From the NCBI GenBank assembly GCA_003223875.1, contig QHWY01000093.1:1-49632 (forward strand): a stretch of DNA of 49,632 bases, given 5' to 3'. The position numbers were made by a program, and so were the translations under genes. The notes under the pieces are model-generated. The model was not told the origin of the DNA. It saw only the letters and a list, made by a program, of their open reading frames with translations, and made no database searches. This document shows positions 26,385 through 34,730 of this stretch, piece after piece. Positions within the stretch are counted from its first letter, which is position 1. Each line of letters opens with the position of its first letter. The DNA is from Acidobacteriota bacterium (GTDB lineage: Bacteria > Acidobacteriota > Terriglobia > 20CM-2-55-15).

Positions 26385-27011
26385 CTAATTCCGATACAAA
26401 CTGCGGAGGACCTCGACGTCGCTCATCGAAAGACCCGAGTGTTTGGCGATATCGCCGCGGGACTGGAGCTTATTGCGGTACCGCACGAAGTAATCGAGAA
26501 TGTCGCCTCCATATCCAAAGTAATACATGATGTCTTCGAATTTGCGAGTGTGCGACAGACCGACGGCGTGGCCAAGCTCGTGAACGCATGTCAGGTACAC
26601 GATTGTGTCCCGGAGCAGGACGTCCTGAAGGGCGCGGCTGGCTAAAGGCTCTCCCTGCACGGAGACTTGCGGCATCACGTAAACGATAGCCCCCTGTTTG
26701 CCGTTCACTTCGACGCGCTGCGTTTCGCCGTACAGTCCTTCAGTTGGTGAAATCCAGCGCAGCCGAATGAGTGAACGGTCGCGCTCTTTCGATTCGGTGA
26801 ACTTCAGTTTACCGCCACTCTCGCGCGACCATGCAGCAAATGCCATCATGGCTAAATCCCGATCGGTATCCCGATAACCCGGGACGCCTTTCCCTTCTTC
26901 TACAAAGAATGAGATCGGCTCGCCGGCGTCAAGAACGCCGAGACTCGATCGCCCGACCTGCGGCCGAAACGCCAGTGCCAGAACAACGATCGTTGCACCA
27001 AGCTTAAGCAT
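26385..27011 (-). CDS. Matrixin-like secreted metalloprotease
   Basis: A 208-residue exported zinc protease of the metzincin clan. An N-terminal hydrophobic stretch (residues 4-16) acts as signal or anchor. The motif HELGHAVGLSH supplies His144, Glu145, His148 and His154, and the Met-turn is at DIMYY (160-164). The protein is little more than the catalytic domain. Its start overlaps the end of pyrE by eight bases on the same strand, so it is probably expressed with pyrE. It could be a predatory or self-processing enzyme; the target is unknown. Confidence 0.85.
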   Translation of the reverse strand: MLKLGATIVVLALAFRPQVGRSSLGVLDAGEPISFFVEEGKGVPGYRDTDRDLAMMAFAAWSRESGGKLKFTESKERDRSLIRLRWISPTEGLYGETQRVEVNGKQGAIVYVMPQVSVQGEPLASRALQDVLLRDTIVYLTCVHELGHAVGLSHTRKFEDIMYYFGYGGDILDYFVRYRNKLQSRGDIAKHSGLSMSDVEVLRSLYRN

Positions 27012-27558
27012 CCTTCAACAACTCCCTTGCCGTGAAGAGCGCGTAAAAAGGATAACGCTTCGCGATCAGTTCCGTGCCGCCTTCTTCGCGATCTACCACA
27101 CAAAATGCTGCGACAACCTCGTATCCGGCTTCTTCGGCTCGATCCGCAGCGTTGAGGATCGAATCGCCGGTCGTACAGACATCATCAACGACGATTACTC
27201 GCGAGCCGGGCTTACCGTCAAAGCCTTCGATTAGTCTTTGTGTGCCGTGAGCTTTCGTTTCCTTCCGCACGATAAAAGCCTGAAGCGGTTGTCCTTCAAG
27301 AGCACTCACAACGGCGGCGGCTGTTGCAATGGGATCTGCGCCGATCGTCAAACCTCCAATAGCATCCGCCTCAATCTTCTGTGTGCGTATGCGGTTCAGC
27401 AGGACGCGGCCGATGAGGAGAGCACCTCTCGGATCAAGTGTTGTCATTCTGCAATCAAGGTAGTAAGAACTTCTTTTGCCGGACGACAGCGTGAACTCCC
27501 CGATGCGCAGTGATTTTTGCCGAATGATATCGCGAAGTTGCCGAAGGTTCTCTTCCAT
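27004..27558 (-). CDS. pyrE: Orotate phosphoribosyltransferase
   Basis: A 184-residue enzyme of UMP synthesis, converting orotate and PRPP to orotidine 5'-phosphate. The PRPP motif VIVVDDVCTTGDSI is at residues 121-134 and the flexible-loop sequence RKETKAHGTQ at 98-107. The start at 27558 gives the normal family length; the open frame upstream to 27750 would overlap the divergent pckG. It is divergent from pckG over about 100 bp and overlaps the matrixin gene downstream. Other pyr genes are not in the window. Confidence 0.93.
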   Translation of the reverse strand: MEENLRQLRDIIRQKSLRIGEFTLSSGKRSSYYLDCRMTTLDPRGALLIGRVLLNRIRTQKIEADAIGGLTIGADPIATAAAVVSALEGQPLQAFIVRKETKAHGTQRLIEGFDGKPGSRVIVVDDVCTTGDSILNAADRAEEAGYEVVAAFCVVDREEGGTELIAKRYPFYALFTARELLKDA

Positions 27559-27656
27559 GGGATGTAGTGAACTTATCAAAATAAATGCTATGTTGTGAAA
27601 TAATTCGGCTTGTATGATAAACCTGGTCCTCATCGCCTGTACTGGAGAGGCAATAC

Positions 27657-29486
27657 ATGGCAAACGTGCAAGTAGAGTCGCCGGTATCCGAGGTTGCCGG
27701 CGAAATCGAAAACAAAAAACTTCTGAACTGGGTGGAAGAGGTCGCCGCACTGTGTAGGCCCGATCGCGTTCACCTTTGCGACGGATCCGATCAGGAATAC
27801 CAGCTCATGATGCGCATCATGCTTGAGAGCGGTACGGCGATTTCACTCAATCCACAAAAACGTCCTAATAGTATTTACGTCCGTTCCACTACCCTTGATG
27901 TTGCACGCGTTGAAGATCGCACTTTTATCTGTTCCAAAACCCAAGACGAAGCCGGACCCAACAACAATTGGGAAGATCCGGTGCGAATGAGACGCCGGCT
28001 GACAGAGCTTTTCACTGGTTCGATGAGAGGCCGGACGATGTACGTCATCCCCTACTGTATGGGCCCTCTCGGCTCTCCCATCGCGAAGATCGGCGTTGAG
28101 ATCAGCGATTCCCCCTATGTCGTGGCCAATATGCACATCATGGCCCGCGTCGGAACGAAAGTTCTCGAAGGGCTCGGCACCGATGGCGATTTTGTACGGG
28201 GATTGCATTCGGTGGGCGCTCCCATCGGACCCAACGAGCAGGATTCGGCATGGCCGTGCAACGCCGACCATAAGTACATCTGCCATTTTCCAGAAACACG
28301 GGAGATCGTGTCGTATGGGTCGGGTTACGGTGGGAACGCGCTACTCGGAAAAAAATGCCACGCGCTGCGGATTGCATCGGTGCAGGCCCGCGATGAGGGT
28401 TGGCTCGCCGAGCATATGCTCATCCTGAAGCTGATCAGCCCTAAAGGCGATGTGAAATACGTGACCGGCGCGTTTCCTTCTGCATGCGGGAAAACAAACC
28501 TGGCGATGCTAATTTCAACCGTACCCGGTTGGAACGTCGAAACGATTGGCGACGACATTGCCTGGATGAAGTTCGGAGATGACGGGAGGCTTTATGCCAT
28601 TAATCCCGAAGCCGGGTTCTTCGGAGTCGCACCGGGTACGAGTATGAAATCGAATCCGAACGCGATGCTCACGATCACGAAGAATTCCATCTTCACAAAT
28701 TGTGCGCTCACCCCGGATGGGGATATCTGGTGGGAAGGAATGACGGATGAGAAACCGGCCGAACTGAGCGACTGGCTGCGCCGGCAATGGACACTGGATT
28801 CCGGCCGGCTCGCAGCCCACCCCAACGCGCGCTTCACCACACCCGCCAAGCAGTGCCCCGTCATCGCAAAAGAATGGGAGGATCCGAAAGGTGTTCCGAT
28901 CGACGCGATATTGTGTGGCGGACGACGGGCCACGGTTGTGCCTCTCGTGATCGAATCCTTTGATTGGCAACACGGAACATTTCTCGCCGCTACAACCAGC
29001 AGCGAGACCACCGCTGCAGCCGCGGGAAAAGTGGGACAACTGCGCCGCGATCCCATGGCCATGCTGCCATTTTGCGGCTATGACATGGGAAGTTACTTCG
29101 CCCACTGGCTGAGGATAGGCGCGACGCAAGGCGCAAAGATGCCGAAGATTTTCCTCGTGAACTGGTTCCGCAAGGACGAGAAAGGCAAATTCTTGTGGCC
29201 CGGTTACGGTGAAAATAGCCGCGTTTTGAAATGGATCTTTGAACGGTGTGACGGGACAGCGAACGCCGTCGATACTCCGCTCGGACGCCTGCCGCGTCCT
29301 GAGGATCTGGATATAAAGGGTTTGGACATTCCTGCGGCCAATTTGTCGAAGCTTCTCAACGTCGATGTTGAAGGCTGGCTCGGCGAGATTCCGCTCATCC
29401 ATCAGTTCTTCGACCAGTTTGGTAATCGCTTGCCGAAAGCACTGCGCGACGAAGTCAATCGCCTCGAACAGCGACTGAAAAAATAG
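27657..29486 (+). CDS. pckG: Phosphoenolpyruvate carboxykinase (GTP)
   Basis: A 609-residue GTP-type PEP carboxykinase, interconverting oxaloacetate and PEP for gluconeogenesis. The kinase-1a/P-loop with the family's reactive cysteine is PSACGKTN (residues 274-281), followed by the metal-binding DD at 299-300 (TIGDDIAW). Length and ends are normal. GGAGAGG lies upstream of the ATG. The TAG stop is the first codon of the repeat at 29484, which ends in a strong bidirectional terminator. The GTP form, not the ATP form, fits an Acidobacteriota-like or actinobacterial-like genome. Confidence 0.96.
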   Translation: MANVQVESPVSEVAGEIENKKLLNWVEEVAALCRPDRVHLCDGSDQEYQLMMRIMLESGTAISLNPQKRPNSIYVRSTTLDVARVEDRTFICSKTQDEAGPNNNWEDPVRMRRRLTELFTGSMRGRTMYVIPYCMGPLGSPIAKIGVEISDSPYVVANMHIMARVGTKVLEGLGTDGDFVRGLHSVGAPIGPNEQDSAWPCNADHKYICHFPETREIVSYGSGYGGNALLGKKCHALRIASVQARDEGWLAEHMLILKLISPKGDVKYVTGAFPSACGKTNLAMLISTVPGWNVETIGDDIAWMKFGDDGRLYAINPEAGFFGVAPGTSMKSNPNAMLTITKNSIFTNCALTPDGDIWWEGMTDEKPAELSDWLRRQWTLDSGRLAAHPNARFTTPAKQCPVIAKEWEDPKGVPIDAILCGGRRATVVPLVIESFDWQHGTFLAATTSSETTAAAAGKVGQLRRDPMAMLPFCGYDMGSYFAHWLRIGATQGAKMPKIFLVNWFRKDEKGKFLWPGYGENSRVLKWIFERCDGTANAVDTPLGRLPRPEDLDIKGLDIPAANLSKLLNVDVEGWLGEIPLIHQFFDQFGNRLPKALRDEVNRLEQRLKK

Positions 29487-29569
29487 CTACAAAAAGGAAA
29501 GGGGGCGCAACCACTCCCGAATTAATTCGGGAGTTCAGGTGTGCGCCCCCGCAGGTCTTTTTGTGGCTA
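29484..29569. repeat. ACAAAAAG intergenic repeat, copy 2, with large palindrome
   Basis: Starts TAGCTACAAAAAGGAAA and ends TCTTTTTGTGGCTA, so the outer arms are inverted copies. The left TAG is the stop of pckG and the right CTA is the stop of ilvB on the other strand. Between the arms sits a GC-rich hairpin described separately. Sister copies lie at 18528 and 45211. Confidence 0.75.
29501..29562. terminator. Bidirectional rho-independent terminator
   Basis: GGGGGCGC (29501-29508) pairs with GCGCCCCC (29543-29550). Inside lies a perfect 22-base palindrome at 29513-29534 centred on GAATTAATTC. T-runs follow on both strands (TCTTTTT to the right, CCTTTTT on the minus strand). It separates the convergent pckG and ilvB genes and should stop both transcripts. 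Confidence 0.8.
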
Positions 29570-31408
29570 AAACAAATCCGTGGGTTTCGCTGGTTTGACG
29601 GTTTCCTGCTTACGTGGCGCGATGTGTGGGCCCGTGACCATTTCCTTATAGCTCAAGCCGGGCGCGACCATCGGGAACACGCAGGCGTCCGGATCGATCA
29701 TGACTTCCAGGAACGCCGGCCCGTTGTGATGCACGAATTCTTGTAGCACCCGCTCGACTCGATTCTTCTCACTTACTCGGACGGCAAATTCAAAACCGTC
29801 CGCTCTGGCGGCATTCACAAAGTCCTTACGGTGAAGGAATTTTTCAGTGCCGCAGAACCGTTCCGCAAAAAACATTTTCTGCCACTGGCGCACCATTCCA
29901 TCGCCTTGGTTATTGAAGAGGATCGTTTTTATCGGCAGGTTGTAATTCGTTACGGTTTCCATCTCGCCGATGTTCATGCGCAGGCTGCCATCGCCGTCGA
30001 TGTTGATGACCAGACGATCGGGACGCGCGAATTGTGCGCCGATAGCAGCCGGTAGACCAAAGCCCATGGTGCCCATCGAACCTGAAGTCAAGAATGACCT
30101 TGGATGCTTGTAATCGAGATATTGAGCCGCCCACATCTGATGCTGGCCGACGCCGGTGCAGATGATGGCTTCGCCTTGCGTGATCTTATTCAGACACTCC
30201 AGTACGTAGTGCGGCTGAATAAAGTCGCAGTTACGGTCGTAATCCAACGGATGATTCTTTTTTAATGCGGCGACGTGGTCCAGCCACGGCGAGAAATCCT
30301 TCTGGAAGCCACGCGCGGAATTCAGCAGATCCTGAAGGCCGCTCCTTGCATCGGCGATATGAGACCACGTGACTAGCTTGACCTTGCCGACTTCGCAGGC
30401 GTCGATATCCATATGCGCAATGTTCTTCGCGTTGGGCGCGAATTTGGTTGCATTACCCGCAACCCGATCATCGAAGCGCGCGCCGACGGCGATCAGAAAA
30501 TCACAGTCCTCGACTGCGTAGTTCGCGTACGCGGTGCCATGCATGCCCAGCATGTGCAGCGCCAGCGGATGCGTCGTATCGAACGATCCTATCGCCTGCA
30601 GCGTTGTAACGACTGGAATCTTCAAAGTGGTTGCGAAGCGCCGAAGGTCGCGCGCCGCATCGCTCTTGATAACGCCCCCGCCGGCGTAAATCAGCGGCCG
30701 TTCGCTCTTGCGGAGAATGTCGAAAAAGGCAGCGCCTTTGGGTTCCGACATCCGCTCGCCGTAAAGCGCCTGCATCCGCTCACGATAACCTCGAAGGTCC
30801 AGCACTCCTTCGCCCCGGAACGTTCCTTTCCAGTTCTGAACATCTTTGGGAATGTCCAAAACGACGGGCCCGGGACGATCGCTGCGCGCAATTTCGAAAG
30901 CGGTTCGAACGGTCGCCTCGAGTTCTTCCGGGTCGAGCACCAGAAATGCGCGCTTCGCGCACGCGCTCATGACGTTAAAGACAGGCGCTTCTTGAAACGC
31001 ATCGGTACCGATGGCGGCCCGGGGAACTTGCCCGCAGATGAGAACGATCGGAACCGAGTCCGCCATACAATCCCGCACAGGCGTGACGCTGTTGGTCGCA
31101 CCTGGACCTGACGTCACAATCGAGACACCGACCTTGCCGCTGGCTCGGGCATAACCAGCCGCCATGAAGCCGGCCCCCTGCTCATTGGCAGGAACAACCA
31201 ACTCGATAGGCTTGCGACGCTTTGATTCCTGTTCGACGTTGTAACGGCCAAGCGCGTCCCACGTGGGTAGAATCGCACCGCCGCTGTAGCCAAACACGAT
31301 CTCCACGCCTTCGTCCGCCAGTACCTGGATAACCATATCGGCACCCGTCATGGTTTGGCCGGCCAGCGGATGACGAGAAGGCGAAGTTAACTCGACTCGA
31401 ACGGTCAT
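29567..31408 (-). CDS. ilvB: Acetolactate synthase, large (catalytic) subunit
   Basis: A 613-residue ThDP enzyme forming acetolactate or acetohydroxybutyrate, the first common step of valine, leucine and isoleucine synthesis. The cofactor Glu76 is in VVPANEQGAG. The ThDP motif runs from GDGSLRMNIGE to the canonical LFNNQGDGM, and the central domain has the FAD-binding pattern of the family. Its ATG shares one base with the ilvC stop (TAATG), so it is the last gene of an ilvN-ilvC-ilvB operon. The extreme C-terminus is short and Lys/Pro-rich, and the stop lies in a repeat. Confidence 0.95.
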   Translation of the reverse strand: MTVRVELTSPSRHPLAGQTMTGADMVIQVLADEGVEIVFGYSGGAILPTWDALGRYNVEQESKRRKPIELVVPANEQGAGFMAAGYARASGKVGVSIVTSGPGATNSVTPVRDCMADSVPIVLICGQVPRAAIGTDAFQEAPVFNVMSACAKRAFLVLDPEELEATVRTAFEIARSDRPGPVVLDIPKDVQNWKGTFRGEGVLDLRGYRERMQALYGERMSEPKGAAFFDILRKSERPLIYAGGGVIKSDAARDLRRFATTLKIPVVTTLQAIGSFDTTHPLALHMLGMHGTAYANYAVEDCDFLIAVGARFDDRVAGNATKFAPNAKNIAHMDIDACEVGKVKLVTWSHIADARSGLQDLLNSARGFQKDFSPWLDHVAALKKNHPLDYDRNCDFIQPHYVLECLNKITQGEAIICTGVGQHQMWAAQYLDYKHPRSFLTSGSMGTMGFGLPAAIGAQFARPDRLVINIDGDGSLRMNIGEMETVTNYNLPIKTILFNNQGDGMVRQWQKMFFAERFCGTEKFLHRKDFVNAARADGFEFAVRVSEKNRVERVLQEFVHHNGPAFLEVMIDPDACVFPMVAPGLSYKEMVTGPHIAPRKQETVKPAKPTDLF

Positions 31409-32451
31409 TACTTTTCCCGAACACCGGCCGCAGCTCCAACCGGCGCCGACTTTTGTTTAGGTTTTTGCAGGAAGGACATCATCTCCCGAAGCGACTTGCC
31501 GACTGCTTCAATCGGGTGCTTCGCTTCGTCTTCACGCATTTTCTTGAAGTTTGGCCGTCCCGCTTCATTTTCCGCGATCCATTGTTTCGCAAACGTCCCG
31601 TTCTGGACCTCGGCCAAGATCTGTTTCATCGTCTCGCGCACGCGCGAATCGATGACTCTGGGACCGCGAGTGTAATCGCCGTATTCGGCCGTATCGCTCA
31701 CCGAATACCGCATGTAGCTCAAGCCGCCTTGGTAAAAAAGATCGACGATCAACTTCAGCTCGTGCAAGCATTCGAAATACGCGATCTCCGGCTGATATCC
31801 CGCTTCAACTAGAGTTTCGAAAGCCGCTTTCACCAGAGCGCTGACGCCCCCGCATAAAACAGACTGTTCACCGAACAGATCGCTTTCCGTCTCTTCTTTG
31901 AAGGTGGTTTCGATCACACCAGCCTTGAGAGTGCCGGTCGCCCATGCATATGCCAATGCGTTTTGCTTTGCCTGGCCCGATGCATCCTGATGGATGGCGA
32001 GCAGGGCTGGGACGCCGACTCCCTCCACAAAAAGTTCACGCATGCGGTGACCGGGACTCTTTGGCGCGATCATCGAAACATCGGCGAAAGGCGGCGGCAC
32101 AACCTGGCCGAAATGAATATTGAACCCGTGAGCAAACATCAATGTCTGACCCGCACGGAGATGGGGTTCAATGGACGCCTTGTACACTCTCTTTTGAGTT
32201 TCGTCGGGAATGAGAATCATGATCACGTCGGAGGTCTGCGTTGCCTGTTCAATTGAGGTTACCGGAAGCCCATCTTCCTTTGCGCGTGCCGCCGACGGAC
32301 TGCCGGAATATGTTGCTACGCAAACGTTCACCCCGCTGTCACGCATATTCAGCGCGTGCGCGTGTCCCTGGCTGCCATAGCCGATGACCGCGACTTTCTT
32401 CGCCTGGATCAGGCTCGGATTTCCGTGTTTTTCGTAATAGACGTTGGCCAT
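31408..32451 (-). CDS. ilvC: Ketol-acid reductoisomerase (class I)
   Basis: A 347-residue NADPH-dependent enzyme turning acetolactate into dihydroxyisovalerate. The nucleotide fingerprint [19 protein letters not shown] follows the standard [10 protein letters not shown] start, and the C-terminal knotted domain includes the acidic metal ligands around [18 protein letters not shown]. Length is that of the short class I form. GGAGATTTC precedes the ATG. The gene begins inside the end of ilvN (43-base overlap) and runs straight into ilvB. Confidence 0.96.
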   Translation of the reverse strand: MANVYYEKHGNPSLIQAKKVAVIGYGSQGHAHALNMRDSGVNVCVATYSGSPSAARAKEDGLPVTSIEQATQTSDVIMILIPDETQKRVYKASIEPHLRAGQTLMFAHGFNIHFGQVVPPPFADVSMIAPKSPGHRMRELFVEGVGVPALLAIHQDASGQAKQNALAYAWATGTLKAGVIETTFKEETESDLFGEQSVLCGGVSALVKAAFETLVEAGYQPEIAYFECLHELKLIVDLFYQGGLSYMRYSVSDTAEYGDYTRGPRVIDSRVRETMKQILAEVQNGTFAKQWIAENEAGRPNFKKMREDEAKHPIEAVGKSLREMMSFLQKPKQKSAPVGAAAGVREK

Positions 32452-32705
32452 GAAATCTCCTTGGTCGTCATCTCCACGGAGATGACATCGATCTGCTTGT
32501 GAAGTTGTTTAACAATTTGTTCTGCGAGGGCCGGACTGCAACGCGCGCTCATGGTAATACGGGAAACTCCGGGTTCCGAATCCGGGACGACCATTAAACG
32601 CTCGATGTTGTAGCCGCGCGAGCTGAATAGACCCGTTATATTGAATAGGACGCCGAACCGATTCTCGACGACAATCTCGAAGGTAAATGTAGGCAGTTGT
32701 TCCAT
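32409..32705 (-). CDS. ilvN: Acetolactate synthase regulatory subunit, short form
   Basis: A 98-residue protein consisting of little more than one ACT domain ([20 protein letters not shown] from residue 6). It should bind the catalytic subunit and mediate valine feedback. Usual IlvN/IlvH proteins have about 160 residues with a second regulatory domain; this is closer to the short IlvM type. Its last 14 codons run into ilvC, so the C-terminus may be constrained by the overlap and not by function. The ATG at 32705 follows the palindrome at 32719. Being first in the operon, ahead of ilvC, is unusual. Confidence 0.85.
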   Translation of the reverse strand: MEQLPTFTFEIVVENRFGVLFNITGLFSSRGYNIERLMVVPDSEPGVSRITMSARCSPALAEQIVKQLHKQIDVISVEMTTKEISWPTSITKNTEIRA

Positions 32706-32718
32706 AACAATTAAAGGA

Positions 32719-32740
32719 CCTACCGACCGATCGGTAGGTG
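32719..32740. promoter_or_regulatory. Near-perfect 22-bp palindrome, TetR-like operator
   Basis: The left half ACCTACCGACC matches the complement of the right half GATCGGTAGGT at 10 of 11 positions. Its length and ACCGA..TCGGT core are like many TetR-family operators. It lies 13 bp from the ilvN start and 47 bp from the fabI start, between divergent genes, so one regulator could act on branched-chain amino-acid and fatty-acid synthesis together. The regulator gene is not in the window. Confidence 0.6.
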
Positions 32741-32787
32741 ATTGTAACATGGATACGGTTCAATCGCTATGGTAATGTGAGCCTCCT

Positions 32788-33561
32788 ATGACAGGGCTTT
32801 TAGAGGGTAAAACCGGTCTAATCATGGGCATCGCCAACAAGCGTAGCATCGCTTGGGGGGTCGCCAATTCCGTCAATTCGGCTGGCGCTCGGCTGCTCCT
32901 GACGTATCAAAATGAACGGCTGGGAGAGAATGTTCGGGAGTTGGCGCCCCTCTTGAACAATCCACTCGTACTGCCATGCGACGTAGCGAGCGATGAGCAA
33001 ATTCAGGCACTCATGGATCGCATTCGTGAAGCAACCGGCCATCTAGACTTCCTCGTTCATGTCTTGGCATATGCGCCGCGTGAGGCGCTCGCCGGAATGT
33101 ATGCTGAGACGAAGCGGGCAGATTTCGCAGTAGCGCTCGACGTTAGCGCGTATTCGCTGGCTGCGGTTTCGCGAGCCGCGCTGCCGCTCATGAAGGACCG
33201 GCAGGCGAGCATCGTCACACTGACGTATCTCGGCAGCGAGCGCGTGATACAAAATTACAACGTCATGGGCGTGGCCAAGGCAGCGCTGGAAGCGTCGGTT
33301 CGCTATCTTGCCAACGATTTAGGACCTCATGGAATACGTGTCAATGCCATCTCCGCCGGACCCATCAAAACGCTTGCGTCTTCCGCCGTTGGCGGAATTT
33401 CCAACATGATCAAGTTGCATGCCGAACGGGCCCCTCTGCGCAAGCAGGTGGATATCGACGAGGTCGGAGATGCCGCATTGTTCCTCGTCAGTCCTCTTTC
33501 GCGCGGCGTTTCTGGAGAAGTGATCTACGTGGACGGGGGATATCACATCTTAGGCGTCTGA
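32788..33561 (+). CDS. fabI: Enoyl-[acyl-carrier-protein] reductase (NADH)
   Basis: A 257-residue SDR-type enzyme catalysing the last reductive step of fatty-acid elongation. The FabI signs are [11 protein letters not shown] (residues 14-24) instead of the classical glycine motif, Tyr147, and the Tyr157-x6-Lys164 catalytic pair in [13 protein letters not shown]. Normal length. It is divergent from ilvN across the palindrome and overlaps the end of the radical SAM gene by 12 bases tail-to-tail. Such FabI proteins are the usual target of triclosan; nothing here suggests an altered site. Confidence 0.94.
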   Translation: MTGLLEGKTGLIMGIANKRSIAWGVANSVNSAGARLLLTYQNERLGENVRELAPLLNNPLVLPCDVASDEQIQALMDRIREATGHLDFLVHVLAYAPREALAGMYAETKRADFAVALDVSAYSLAAVSRAALPLMKDRQASIVTLTYLGSERVIQNYNVMGVAKAALEASVRYLANDLGPHGIRVNAISAGPIKTLASSAVGGISNMIKLHAERAPLRKQVDIDEVGDAALFLVSPLSRGVSGEVIYVDGGYHILGV

Positions 33562-34638
33562 AACTCGGCGAAGGTCCCTCTCCCCCTGGGAGAGAGCGGC
33601 GGGAAGCGCCGGGTGAGGGTCACAAGTTTCCTCAAATTTTGAGACCCTCACCCTGCCCTCTCCCAGAGGGAGAGGGTGAGTACTAAATTCTTCCTGCGGA
33701 TCTCGCCAATGATCGATGACAGATATTTTTTGAACGCAGCCAACGGTGCAGTGGGGCGCGCAGGCTTTTCTTGTGAAATATTCTCGCTCAATGTCGGCGA
33801 ATGTGTATTGCTCGAGCGGGATCCCGGGATAGCCACGCTGTTGGGAACAGTAATGCACCAGGCCGTCTTCACAAACGTAGAGATAGCGAGCGCCGGCGCG
33901 GCATCGCCAATCGTTTGGTTTGCCGCGAGCGAGATTTTCCTGGAACCAATAGAACCGGCTGTAACTATGCTTGCCATACGTCTTGATCTCCCGGTACACG
34001 CGTTCCTCGCTTCGATTCAAAGGCTTCATCGAGCCGTTGCCGTCGTGAATGATGCCGAGCGAGCTGGCGAAACCGAGCTCAACTGCGCGTTTTGTAATGA
34101 CCTCGGCGTCTTCGGGATTGCGAATACCGCCGCCGATTACGGAATTGATATTCACTGCGAAGTCGGCCAACTCGGCAAGATACTGAAGTTTCTTATCCAA
34201 GACCTTCAGGCTCTTTTTGGATACGTCGTCCGGTTCAATATTGTCGATGCTGATTTGAAGGTGTTCGAGCCCGGCCTCGTTCAAGGCCACGATTTTCTTC
34301 GGCGTTAATAAGTATCCGTTGGTGATCAATCCAGCGATCATTCCGTGATACCGGATTCGCCGAATGATGGTTTCGATTTCGGGATGCATCAACGGCTCGC
34401 CGCCGCTGATCGTCACGATGGCGGTTTTTAGATATGCAAGTCTGTCGATACGGCGCATCATTTCATCTGTCGGAACGGGTGGCGAAAAGTCGTCGTATTC
34501 ATTGCAATAGGCGCACGCTAGGTTACACCGGCGGATCGGAACGATGTGGGCCAGGAGGACATGTTTGGTGGAAAGCAACCCGCGGACGATCATTTGGATT
34601 TCGCGGCATCGCAACCGGAGCTTGTTTGACCGCTTCAT
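33550..34638 (-). CDS. Radical SAM/SPASM protein with repeat-derived C-terminus
   Basis: A 362-residue radical S-adenosylmethionine enzyme. The [4Fe-4S] motif is CNLACAYC (Cys38, Cys42, Cys45). A cysteine-rich SPASM-like part follows from about residue 245 to 312, ending [12 protein letters not shown], and should hold extra clusters. Relatives modify peptides or act as anaerobic maturases. The last 40 or so residues (after about 320) are encoded by a dispersed repeat and have no family counterpart, so the ancestral stop was probably lost when the repeat inserted. The true substrate is unknown; no RiPP precursor was recognised beside it. Confidence 0.82.
   Translation of the reverse strand: MKRSNKLRLRCREIQMIVRGLLSTKHVLLAHIVPIRRCNLACAYCNEYDDFSPPVPTDEMMRRIDRLAYLKTAIVTISGGEPLMHPEIETIIRRIRYHGMIAGLITNGYLLTPKKIVALNEAGLEHLQISIDNIEPDDVSKKSLKVLDKKLQYLAELADFAVNINSVIGGGIRNPEDAEVITKRAVELGFASSLGIIHDGNGSMKPLNRSEERVYREIKTYGKHSYSRFYWFQENLARGKPNDWRCRAGARYLYVCEDGLVHYCSQQRGYPGIPLEQYTFADIEREYFTRKACAPHCTVGCVQKISVIDHWRDPQEEFSTHPLPLGEGRVRVSKFEETCDPHPALPAALSQGERDLRRVSDA
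33576..33676. repeat. Palindromic repeat inside the radical SAM 3' end
   Basis: Outer ends CCCTCTCCCCCTGGGAGAG and CTCTCCCAGAGGGAGAGGG are inverted versions of each other. Inside them GGGTGAGGGTC (33611-33621) pairs exactly with GACCCTCACCC (33643-33653). It is a member of a widespread bacterial intergenic palindrome type. It is read through by the radical SAM gene, and a shorter relative lies at 12243. Confidence 0.78.
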
Positions 34639-34730
34639 GGATTACGTTACGTACAAGCCGAGTGAAATTGAGTAAGATACCACATTCGAATTGCCAATTT
34701 CGAATCATGACTTTTTAGTCGCGAATCGCC

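Noticed and set aside
27559..27750. N-terminal extension of pyrE
   Set aside because: It overlaps divergent pckG and exceeds the family length; composition is not protein-like.
33648..33977. Second minus-strand frame under the radical SAM gene
   Set aside because: A frame shadow over the same region and the repeat.
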